From an uncultured Eubacteriales bacterium (GTDB lineage Bacteria > Bacillota_A > Clostridia > Peptostreptococcales > Anaerovoracaceae): DNA of 5,788 nt. The position numbers and the translations under genes were made by a program. Below are positions 1-5,788 of this stretch, one piece after another (the first letter of the stretch is position 1; each line of letters starts with the position of its first letter). Location of the stretch: NCBI GenBank assembly GCA_902774195.1, contig CACYHM010000069.1, positions 1 to 5,788 on the forward strand, read 5' to 3'. The notes beneath the pieces were generated by a model. It was given only the letters and a program-made list of their open reading frames with translations. It was not told where the DNA came from and did not search any database.

Positions 1-7
1 CCGGTTT

Positions 8-11
8 TCCT
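8..11 (-). promoter_or_regulatory. Possible ribosome binding site of a further gene past the left edge
   Basis: After the coaE stop the minus strand reads AAACAGGAAAACCGG to the edge. The AGGA (11-8) has 7 nt after it without a start codon, so a start just outside the window would have good spacing and would continue the operon. The window cannot confirm this. Confidence 0.3.
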
Positions 12-15
12 GTTT

Positions 16-615
16 TCAGACGGCCAGACCGTACGATGACAGCGCCTTTTCGACAGCGGTCTCAAGGTCTTCCATCGTACCGTTATTGTATATGACAAGA
101 TCGGCCTTCGCCTTTTTTACCTCATCGTCCTCCTGCGAGTCCATGATCAGATCTATCATACCGGCATCGATGCCGTCCCGCTCCATTATCCTTGCGGCTC
201 TCAGCGCATGATCGGCCGAAACGACCCATACCGCGTCGTATTCGCCTTCCGTTCCCGTCTCAAAGAGAAGCGGGATGTCGTAGAACAGAGCCTTTTCTCC
301 TGCCTTTTCCTTCTGAGACCTTATGGCTTCTATATCCTCGAGCACCACCCTGGTCGTGCCTTCTTCGAGAAGGGCCTTCTTTGCCGGGTCCCTGAAAATG
401 AGGTCCCTCATCTTCGCCCTGTCCAGGCTGCCGTCTTCCATAATGAATCCGGGGCCGAATTTTTCCCTGATATAAGGGATGGCCCTGCCTCCTGATGAAG
501 TAAGCTCCCTGGACATGGCATCAGCGTCTATGACTGTATAGCCGCAGGATCTTAATATTTCGGTCACGCTCGTCTTGCCTGACCCTATGCCTCCGGTGAT
601 AGCTATGTTCAGCAT
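16..615 (-). CDS. coaE: Dephospho-CoA kinase
   Basis: CoaE phosphorylates the 3'-OH of the ribose of dephospho-CoA using ATP, the last step of CoA synthesis, in the cytosol. The 199 residues match the usual length (about 200). Visible features are the P-loop TGGIGSGKT (7-15), VIDAD (28-32), the DGSLDR segment (61-66), DIPLLFE (113-119), the lid region with ERDG (145-148) and Q161, and the C-terminal ADLVIYNNG (171-179). The near-invariant His-Pro after the DGSLDR region (LNALLHPLI in E. coli) is replaced by Thr88-Arg89 here, which is atypical. Two ATG codons lie in tandem (618 and 615). The second is preferred because AGGGAG ends 6 nt before it and only 3 nt before the first. The gene follows the polA stop by 13 bp and is probably cotranscribed with it. 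It ends with TGA at 16-18, just before the left edge. Confidence 0.97.
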   Translation of the reverse strand: MLNIAITGGIGSGKTSVTEILRSCGYTVIDADAMSRELTSSGGRAIPYIREKFGPGFIMEDGSLDRAKMRDLIFRDPAKKALLEEGTTRVVLEDIEAIRSQKEKAGEKALFYDIPLLFETGTEGEYDAVWVVSADHALRAARIMERDGIDAGMIDLIMDSQEDDEVKKAKADLVIYNNGTMEDLETAVEKALSSYGLAV

Positions 616-621
616 CATGAT

Positions 622-627
622 CTCCCT
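622..627 (-). promoter_or_regulatory. coaE Shine-Dalgarno that favours the second of two ATGs
   Basis: AGGGAG lies between the polA stop (629-631) and the coaE tandem ATG-ATG. The spacing is 3 nt to the ATG at 618 and 6 nt to the ATG at 615. The second spacing is closer to the usual optimum, so initiation at 615 is expected. Confidence 0.75.
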
Positions 628-628
628 G

Positions 629-3292
629 TCACTTCAGTTCATACCAGGTCTTGCCTGTGTGTATATCGCATACAAGGTCTACGGCAAGATCGGCGGCGTT
701 TCTCATGCATGTGTCGAGTATCTCCCTCACCTGAGCCAGCTCGCTGTCAGGGCCTTCGACGATGAGTTCATCGTGTATCTGCAGTATGAGCCTGGATCTT
801 AGTCCTTTCTTTCTGAGCTCGGCGGAAACGGAATTCATCGCGATCTTTATTATGTCGGCAGCCGTTCCCTGTATCGGAGTGTTCATCGCAAGACGCTTTG
901 CAAGTTCTCTTTCCATGAATTTTCTGGATGCGAATTCAGGGATCTTTCTGACCCTGCCGAAGTAAGTCCTCACTTCGCGGTTTTCTTCGCCGCTTTCTAT
1001 CTGCCTGTCCAGATATTCCTTTACAGCGGTATGCTTGGCAAAATACTCGTTGATATACTTCTGCCCTTCGGTCCTTGATATGTTCAGGCTCTCGCCGAGT
1101 CCGAATCCGCTCATTCCGTATACGACACCGAAATTGACCGCCTTTGCGCGCGTCCTGTCCAGAGCAGTGACTTCATCCTCCGGAATGTTGAACACCCTGG
1201 ACGCCGTGGCTCTGTGTATATCCTTGCCGGATCTGAAGTCTTCGATCAGGGATCCGTCTCCGCTGAGAGCAGCCAGTATCCGCAGTTCTATCTGTGAATA
1301 GTCGGAGCCTGTGAACGAGCAGCTGCCTGAAGAAACGGTGAATGCTTTTCTTATCATTCTGCCGTACTCATCTCTCACAGGTATGTTCTGAAGGTTAGGC
1401 TCCGTGCAGCTGAGCCTTCCGGTGGCGGCGACAGTCTGCATGAAATGCGGTCTTACCCTTTCATCCTCGCCGATAAGCGGCAGAAGGCCTTCGACATAAG
1501 TGCTGTTCAGTTTTGACAGCTTGCGGTATTCCAGGACATCGGCAACGATCCTGTTGTCATCCTTCAGTTTTTCGAGCACATCGGCAGCGGTCGAATATGA
1601 GCCGCTCTTGTTTTTTCCCTGTTTAGGGTACGGTATCTGCATCTTCTCAAAGAGGATGCTTCCGAGCTGCTTAGGTGAATTGATATTGAATTCAGCTCCC
1701 GCTTCATCATATATGCCTGCTTCGAGTTCTTTTATGCCTGCAGTGAGCTCGTCACCGATGCTCCTGAGTATGTCCCTGTCGCACCTGATGCCTTCGCGCT
1801 CCATGAGAGCAAGCGTCAGTACAAGAGGCATCTCGCATGTCTCGAAAAGTTCCCTGCATCCTGCTTCATCGAGTGAAGCGGACTGCTGTTCTTTGACTCT
1901 GGCGGCATAAAAGGCTCTTTTGACCAGTTCTTCATCAGAAAGACCGAGCGAATCGGCAGAGGCCGCATCAGAAAGAGCCGCAGTCTCGTCTTCGTATGCC
2001 ACATATCCGTTATATCTCAGGAGAAGCTTGTCGAGAGGATATTTCTGCCTGTTCGCATCGAGCAGGTATTCTGCTATCGCAGCATCGTAACACGGGATGT
2101 ATTCCGCCTCATGTTTCGCAAGAAGCGAATAGATTATACGTTTGAGGCCGCAACCGCACAGCCTGTATCCCATTCCGGCGACAGCGGATATCACCAGAGG
2201 TCCATCCACCGGTGTAAGCTCCCTGACGCATGCGATGCTTTTATCATCGCTGTACAGGACTATACTTCTTATCTCAGGCTCCCTGAGATGGTCCGCGTCT
2301 GTCGCAGCCTCTATGAAAACCTCACTCCCGGATGCGACTTTCGACATGAAATCTTCCGGGCTCACCATGCGCACTTTTTCGAGAGCTGCACTGAGATCCT
2401 GCGAAGATGAAGGCGCAGCTATATCATCGGATGCGCCCGCCTGGAGTTTTTTGAGGAAGCTGTTGAATTCCAGTTCCGTATATACCTCAACCAGTCTCTG
2501 CATGTCAGGTTCTGTATATTCGAGCTGATCCCATGTGAAATCCACAGGAGACTCTCTGTTGATGGTCGCAAGCCATTTTGACATGCGCGCGGTCTCCATA
2601 TTGTCCCTGATGTTTTCGCCCATCTTCCCCTTTATCTCATCTGCATGCTCGAGAACGCTCTCAAGGGTCCCGTATTCTTTCAGAAGGGCTATGCCTTTTT
2701 TCTCGCCTATGCCCGGCACTCCGGGTATGTTGTCGGAGCTGTCTCCCATGAGACCTTTCAGGTCAATGAACTGTTCAGGTGTCAGACCGTATCTTTCTTC
2801 CATCGCATCGATGTCGTAAAGGTCGAATTCGCTCATTCCGCGCTTATTTATAAGCACCCTTACATGTTCGCCTACAAGCTGGAGTTCGTCCTTGTCGCCC
2901 GAAATAACGAGCGTATCCAGGCCTTCCTGTTCTGCTCTGGAGCTTATGGTGCCGATGATGTCATCCGCTTCGTACTGAGGCTTTTCCAAAACAGCGATGT
3001 TCATAGCTTCAAGGACCTCATGCATCATCGGTATCTGCGAAAGGAGTTCAGGCGGAGTCTTCAGTCTGCCCGCTTTGTATTCCTTGTATACATCGTGTCT
3101 GAAAGTCCCGCCTTTCATGTCGAACGCGACCGCGATGTGGGTAGGACTGTAATCCGCTATGATCTTGTTCAGCATATTAACAAAGGCAAACACACCCTGA
3201 GTGTGCATGCCTTTTGAAGTGACCATTGGTCTCATTGCGAAATATGCTCTGAACAGCAGACTGTTGCCGTCGATGAGTATAAGTCTTTTCAT
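629..3292 (-). CDS. polA: DNA polymerase I (5' nuclease and polymerase intact, proofreading domain inactive)
   Basis: This 887-residue Pol I acts in Okazaki-fragment maturation and repair synthesis. The 5' nuclease (about 1-275) keeps its metal-binding acids: D8, D58, E108/D110/D111, D133/D135, D184/D187, followed by the helix-hairpin loop IPGVPGIGEKKG. The central 3'-5' exonuclease-like domain (about 305-490) has lost three of four catalytic acids: E. coli D355, E357 and D501 align to A329, T331 and about V466. Only D403 (E. coli D424) remains. The polymerase part has motif A SDYSQIELR (D664, E669), the O-helix with R713, K717, F721 and Y725, and motif C IHDE (H840, D841, E842). F721 matches E. 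coli F762, the residue associated with discrimination against dideoxynucleotides. The start at 3292 begins MKRLILIDGN and has GGAG 8 nt upstream. A further in-frame start at 3364 would add 24 non-homologous residues inside the P1 gene. The stop is TGA (629-631); coaE follows closely. Confidence 0.98.
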   Translation of the reverse strand: MKRLILIDGNSLLFRAYFAMRPMVTSKGMHTQGVFAFVNMLNKIIADYSPTHIAVAFDMKGGTFRHDVYKEYKAGRLKTPPELLSQIPMMHEVLEAMNIAVLEKPQYEADDIIGTISSRAEQEGLDTLVISGDKDELQLVGEHVRVLINKRGMSEFDLYDIDAMEERYGLTPEQFIDLKGLMGDSSDNIPGVPGIGEKKGIALLKEYGTLESVLEHADEIKGKMGENIRDNMETARMSKWLATINRESPVDFTWDQLEYTEPDMQRLVEVYTELEFNSFLKKLQAGASDDIAAPSSSQDLSAALEKVRMVSPEDFMSKVASGSEVFIEAATDADHLREPEIRSIVLYSDDKSIACVRELTPVDGPLVISAVAGMGYRLCGCGLKRIIYSLLAKHEAEYIPCYDAAIAEYLLDANRQKYPLDKLLLRYNGYVAYEDETAALSDAASADSLGLSDEELVKRAFYAARVKEQQSASLDEAGCRELFETCEMPLVLTLALMEREGIRCDRDILRSIGDELTAGIKELEAGIYDEAGAEFNINSPKQLGSILFEKMQIPYPKQGKNKSGSYSTAADVLEKLKDDNRIVADVLEYRKLSKLNSTYVEGLLPLIGEDERVRPHFMQTVAATGRLSCTEPNLQNIPVRDEYGRMIRKAFTVSSGSCSFTGSDYSQIELRILAALSGDGSLIEDFRSGKDIHRATASRVFNIPEDEVTALDRTRAKAVNFGVVYGMSGFGLGESLNISRTEGQKYINEYFAKHTAVKEYLDRQIESGEENREVRTYFGRVRKIPEFASRKFMERELAKRLAMNTPIQGTAADIIKIAMNSVSAELRKKGLRSRLILQIHDELIVEGPDSELAQVREILDTCMRNAADLAVDLVCDIHTGKTWYELK

Positions 3293-3296
3293 GGTT

Positions 3297-4832
3297 TTAT
3301 CTCCGTGTCGCAAGATCCGAAGCCGACGGGAGTCCGTATGCTGGTTTGGCCGACATGGCCGCATCTATTATCGCATACTGCATCACGTCTGTGGCCAGAG
3401 CGGCAAATGCATCGAAATTCACTTCCTGTTTGCCGGAAGCAAGTACGAACACCGTATCTCCGTCAAGCGTGCTGTGTACGGGCTTGATGGCCCTTGCGTA
3501 CGCATCGTGTAGTATGGAGGCAAGCTTGTTTGCCTGAGCCTTTGTAAGCTTCGCGTTCGTTATGAGACATCCGATCGTGGTATTGAACGGGATATCGTAT
3601 CCGAGATCAGCGTCTTCTTTTGCGGTCTCTTCGAATTCATCGAGGAAATCTTCGATCGCCTGTTTTTCGGCATCAGGGATCTCTTCTTCGTCCTCTTCGT
3701 ACGCTGCCGCTTCGTCGCGTCTCATGTGTTTTCCGTAAGGCTTATCATCTATGAAAGACTGCGGTGCTGCAGTTCCATGCCCTGCGGCAGTCTCAGGTAC
3801 AGGAGCGGCAGCTGCTGTCTCTTCGGTCACCGGCCCAGGTGTAACGGCTGCTGTCTCTGCAGCGGCAGGCTCAGGAGCGATCGCTGCTGCTTCGGCGGCC
3901 TTTTCGGCCTCCCTCTTCTCTTCTGCGAGACGCATAGCTTTGCGCTGCTCTTCTCTCAGCATCTCCTGTCTGATCTTGTCTTCCTTGAATCTTTTATCCG
4001 CTTCGAGGATGTCTGATTTTTTGTACTGGTTCGTCTTCCTGAATTCTTCTTTGATCGCCCTTGCGACTTCCCTCATTCTTTCCCTGTGCTCGACTTTAGT
4101 CATGGATCCGACGGTCTCTCGTCTGTCCCTTTCAGCAACGGTTTCACGAGGTTTTTTAGGGCTTTCCGGAACGACCATGTCCTTAAGAGCACTTATCGTA
4201 CCGTATATGCTTCTTCCGTCTTCCGAGCGAAGGCCCGCGATTATGTTGCCGGCTCCGTTATAGACATCGCCCATCGCGTTTACCGCCACTACTGCTCCGA
4301 CCTCAATGGATCCGTCCCCGCATGCAAATGTCCCGAGGCCGGTCTTCATTGCCCTTCTGATGCCAAGAGTCTTGCCGACTGACGCTCCTGTTCCGGCGCC
4401 GGAATTCCCGTTCCTGAACCTGCCGTTGAAAGCGTTTCTTGTCGCCTCGATGCCCATTTTGACGTCAGGAAAGGCCCTGCGGTCTCCTATGTTCAGATCA
4501 AAAAGAGATGCTCCGCATACCAGAGGTACGACGATGTCTCCCATCCTGAAACCGATGCCGTGTTCAGCCAGTTCTCTTGTCACACCGGAAGCAGCCTCGA
4601 GCCCGAACGCCGAGCCGCCGCTGAGTATCACACCGTTGATGGTCTCTGCGGTGTTCTCGCTTTTCAGAAGATCGGTCTCCCTTGTAGCGGGACCTCCGCC
4701 GCGGACATCGACGCCTCCTACAGCGCCCTTTTCGCAGACGATGACTGTGCAGCCCGTTCCTTTGCCTCGGTCCTCGGCATTGCCGATCATGAAATCATCA
4801 AGCATGGAAATGTCGATAGTGTTAAGTTTCAT
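3297..4832 (-). CDS. P1/S58-family self-processing peptidase (DmpA/ThnT-like) with a large insertion
   Basis: The product has 511 residues; family members usually have about 320-370. P1 (MEROPS S58) enzymes are Ntn-type hydrolases that cut themselves into alpha and beta chains. The new N-terminal Ser/Thr then acts in aminopeptidase, D-Ala esterase/amidase, beta-aminopeptidase or pantetheine-hydrolase reactions. Core motifs are GGSAFGLEAASGV (72-84), GNSGAGTGASVGK (142-154), the Asn-Ala-x-Gly-Asp-Val-Tyr strand (185-191), NTTIG (417-421), and ARAIKPVHSTLDGDTVF (446-462). Predicted cleavage is Asn417|Thr418, giving a 94-residue beta chain. Residues about 222-413 are an added charged, low-complexity insert. 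There is no signal peptide or membrane segment, so it should be cytosolic. The ATG at 4832 was chosen because family-like sequence (MKLNTIDISMLDDF) begins there; a 15-codon extension is possible only from a TTG at 4877. The Shine-Dalgarno is weak (CGGGAAACA). The stop (TAA, 3297-3299) lies 4 bp before polA. The substrate cannot be told from sequence. Confidence 0.9.
   Translation of the reverse strand: MKLNTIDISMLDDFMIGNAEDRGKGTGCTVIVCEKGAVGGVDVRGGGPATRETDLLKSENTAETINGVILSGGSAFGLEAASGVTRELAEHGIGFRMGDIVVPLVCGASLFDLNIGDRRAFPDVKMGIEATRNAFNGRFRNGNSGAGTGASVGKTLGIRRAMKTGLGTFACGDGSIEVGAVVAVNAMGDVYNGAGNIIAGLRSEDGRSIYGTISALKDMVVPESPKKPRETVAERDRRETVGSMTKVEHRERMREVARAIKEEFRKTNQYKKSDILEADKRFKEDKIRQEMLREEQRKAMRLAEEKREAEKAAEAAAIAPEPAAAETAAVTPGPVTEETAAAAPVPETAAGHGTAAPQSFIDDKPYGKHMRRDEAAAYEEDEEEIPDAEKQAIEDFLDEFEETAKEDADLGYDIPFNTTIGCLITNAKLTKAQANKLASILHDAYARAIKPVHSTLDGDTVFVLASGKQEVNFDAFAALATDVMQYAIIDAAMSAKPAYGLPSASDLATRR
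3301..3304 (-). promoter_or_regulatory. polA Shine-Dalgarno inside the end of the P1 peptidase gene
   Basis: GGAG sits 8 nt upstream of the polA ATG (3292) and is formed by the last two sense codons of the peptidase gene (CGG AGA, then TAA). The stop-to-start gap is 4 bp (3293-3296), so ribosomes ending the peptidase can readily restart on polA. This supports the 3292 start. Confidence 0.8.
3579..3584 (-). other. Predicted self-cleavage site of the P1 peptidase (Asn417|Thr418)
   Basis: The codons AAT-ACC encode Asn417-Thr418 within P-F-N-T-T-I-G. In characterised S58 enzymes the chain cuts itself before the nucleophile (Gly-Ser in DmpA, Asn-Thr in ThnT). The freed Thr418 amine and hydroxyl would form the active site of the 94-residue beta chain. 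The assignment comes from family knowledge; the adjacent Thr419 is a less likely alternative. Confidence 0.75.
3594..4169 (-). other. About 192-residue charged, low-complexity insertion in the P1 peptidase
   Basis: This encodes residues 222-413, between the family core strand ending near ALKDM and the self-cleavage motif NTTIG. It has three parts. Residues 224-311 are rich in Lys/Arg/Glu (28 basic and 21 acidic in 88) with long proline-free runs that look helical or coiled-coil. Residues 312-360 are Ala/Pro/Glu/Thr-rich and probably unstructured. Residues 361-413 are strongly acidic (22 acidic against 6 basic). After cleavage at Asn417 this would form the C-terminal tail of the alpha chain. 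The reading frame is unbroken through it and core family motifs resume immediately after, so it is not a frameshift artefact. The borders are judged by eye against the remembered family layout and may be off by about 10 residues. I do not recognise it as a known domain. Confidence 0.8.
3768..3875 (-). repeat. Three tandem 36-bp (12-residue) units in the P1 peptidase linker
   Basis: Residues 320-355 follow a 12-residue period beginning Pro-x-Pro: PEPAAAETAAVT, PGPVTEETAAAA, and the more diverged PVPETAAGHGTA. Counted by eye, the first two DNA units (3840-3875 and 3804-3839) agree at 24 of 36 bases, sharing the core gctgctgtctct. The third unit (3768-3803) keeps mainly the Pro-x-Pro start and an early ETAA. 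This fits origin by in-frame tandem duplication in a disordered linker, though a general Ala/Pro bias explains part of the likeness. Confidence 0.6.
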
Positions 4833-4877
4833 TGTTTCCCGTGTTCTTTCAGTCAGATATCTCTGTTCGATATGCAA

Positions 4878-4907
4878 AATATATCACATTTCAGAAGCAT
4901 TTTTTAA
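4878..4907 (-). promoter_or_regulatory. Candidate sigma-A-type promoter ahead of the P1 peptidase gene
   Basis: Reading on the minus strand, TATATT (4883-4878, 5 of 6 to consensus) is preceded at 18 bp by TTAAAA (4907-4902, 4 of 6 to TTGACA). It overlaps the last codons and stop of panF and would start transcripts near 4871, giving a leader of about 39 nt. This AT-rich patch stands out from its surroundings, but the -35 match is weak and readthrough from panF would serve equally well. Confidence 0.3.
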
Positions 4908-5788
4908 GCATTTCAGGGTCCGGCTCGGATTTATCGAGTGCTCCGGCCGCAAAGTATGCGATGCCTCCGATCAGCAGTCCCGCTATTATCTCATGGATGC
5001 CGAACGGAAGTATCTTGACTCTGTTGAAGAATATAAAGGTCGCAAGTCCGCATATGACAGACGCGAGACAGGCTTTGCTGCTTCCCTTCTTCCAGTAGAG
5101 TCCTCCGATTATCGGCCAGAAAAACGTAGCTTCGAGTCCTCCGAACGCAAACAGGTTTATCCATACTATGACATCGGGAGGGTTGAGCGCCAGAAGGCAG
5201 CCGACGATGCCGATCCCGGCAGTCAGCGCAAAACTGTATTTAGGCACTTTACCGAAAGCCTCGTCATATACCGGATCGTTCACCGCTTCCGTTCCGAGCG
5301 GTACTTTTTTGACATAGTGCAGATACAGGTCCTTTATTATAGTTGCTGATGCCAGTATGAGAAGCGAATCTATCGTTGACATTACTGCCGCCAGCGGCGC
5401 CGCAAGGAAAAGCCCGGCGGCCCAGGCAGGCATGTATCTCATGACGACATACGGTATGACCTGGTCGGTGCTTTCAAGTCCGCCTTCAGGAAGAAGAGGA
5501 AAAGCAAGTGTGCCGGCAAGGTGCATGCCTATCATGAGGACGCCGATAACAGCCGTTCCGTATATCATGGCTCTGTGCATGGACTTTGTGTCTTTGAACG
5601 CCATGCATCTGACTGCAGTCTGAGGAAGACCGAGCACAGCTACTCCGACCAGCACCCAGAAGGATATCAGAGCGCCCGGTCTCATAGCAGGTATATCAGC
5701 TCCGTATGAGCCCTTGCCCATGAGATCCCATCCCGGGTTTCCTGCATCGAGAGACGATACTATACTGTCCATTCCGCCGCCCGCTCTT
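4891..5788 (-). CDS. panF: Sodium/pantothenate symporter, C-terminal part (5' end beyond the window)
   Basis: This is a sodium:solute symporter (SSS) family membrane protein that matches the PanF subfamily, which takes up pantothenate with Na+. About 298 residues are visible. The reading frame stays open to the right edge (codons for R-A-G-G-G precede the Met at 5772), so that Met is internal and roughly the first 40% of a usual ~480-residue PanF is missing. PanF-like landmarks are the segment SFWVLVGVAVLGLPQTAVRC, then AGLFLAAPLAAVMSTIDSLL followed by SATIIKDLY, and INLFAFGGLEATFFWP. The M-S-T-I-D stretch falls where SSS transporters place the Ser/Thr of the Na2 sodium site. I count about six hydrophobic membrane segments and a short charged C-terminal tail (ends EMLKKCF). 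The gene ends 58 bp before the P1 peptidase gene on the same strand. PanF is preferred over the proline or sugar branches of SSS because similarity to remembered PanF sequence runs along the whole visible part; the substrate itself is inferred. Confidence 0.9.
   Translation of the reverse strand, partial: RAGGGMDSIVSSLDAGNPGWDLMGKGSYGADIPAMRPGALISFWVLVGVAVLGLPQTAVRCMAFKDTKSMHRAMIYGTAVIGVLMIGMHLAGTLAFPLLPEGGLESTDQVIPYVVMRYMPAWAAGLFLAAPLAAVMSTIDSLLILASATIIKDLYLHYVKKVPLGTEAVNDPVYDEAFGKVPKYSFALTAGIGIVGCLLALNPPDVIVWINLFAFGGLEATFFWPIIGGLYWKKGSSKACLASVICGLATFIFFNRVKILPFGIHEIIAGLLIGGIAYFAAGALDKSEPDPEMLKKCF

Noticed and set aside
2645..3217. A 190-codon plus-strand open frame
   Set aside because: It lies entirely opposite the 5' nuclease domain of polA, whose residues are all conserved. 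It looks like a shadow of minus-strand codon use.
3293..3364. A 24-residue N-terminal extension of Pol I from 3364
   Set aside because: The extra residues have no family counterpart and overlap the peptidase gene. The ATG at 3292 has a good Shine-Dalgarno and begins the conserved LILIDGN strand.
3594..4169. A frameshift or gene fusion explaining the insert in the P1 peptidase
   Set aside because: The frame is continuous, and the core motifs before and after it are in the same frame and in normal order. The insert shows no sign of a separate enzyme domain.
4833..4877. A TTG start at 4877 for the P1 peptidase
   Set aside because: It would add 15 residues without family similarity, has no clear ribosome binding site, and directly abuts the candidate -10 box. 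The ATG at 4832 is preferred, though its own Shine-Dalgarno is weak.
4891..4914. A direct repeat of ATGCTT around an A-run at the end of panF, as a slippage or recoding site
   Set aside because: The repeat is only 6 bp, encodes the ordinary tail MLKKCF before a TGA stop, and no alternative frame continues into a recognisable product.
4306..5349. A 347-codon plus-strand open frame
   Set aside because: It runs antisense across the end of panF and the start of the P1 peptidase gene, both of which have strong family matches. Its translation is Ser/Arg/Pro-rich low complexity without recognisable motifs.

Overview
All four protein-coding genes in this window lie on the minus strand, so transcription runs from the right edge to the left edge. 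In transcription order they are: the C-terminal part of a PanF-type sodium/pantothenate symporter (open at the right edge), an unusually long P1/S58-family (DmpA/ThnT-like) self-cleaving peptidase, DNA polymerase I (polA), and dephospho-CoA kinase (coaE). The gaps are 58 bp, 4 bp and 13 bp, and I see no rho-independent terminator in any of them. The genes therefore look like one operon or a nested set of transcripts. No stretch of 300 bases lacks a gene. I see no RNA gene, mobile element or CRISPR array.

The content suggests a Firmicute, most likely an anaerobic Clostridia-type organism. The evidence is the polA-coaE adjacency, a Pol I whose 3'-5' exonuclease domain is present but catalytically dead (common in Bacillus and Clostridia relatives), and frequent ATA isoleucine codons in a genome of roughly balanced GC. 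A narrower assignment would be a guess.

Right region (4891-5788): PanF imports pantothenate. Middle-right (3297-4832): the P1 peptidase has all the family core motifs, but about 190 residues are inserted directly before its predicted Asn417-Thr418 self-cleavage site. The insert has a charged helical part, a 12-residue Pro/Ala/Glu/Thr repeat and a strongly acidic segment. This is the most unusual object here. Middle-left (629-3292): a standard-length Pol I with intact 5' nuclease and polymerase domains. Left (16-615): CoaE, the last enzyme of CoA synthesis.

Three of the four genes can be read as one theme. PanF brings in pantothenate and CoaE finishes CoA. P1-family enzymes include beta-aminopeptidases and the pantetheine hydrolase ThnT, which could release beta-alanine or pantothenate-related products. 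That link is an inference. The polA-coaE pairing may simply reflect common housekeeping gene order.
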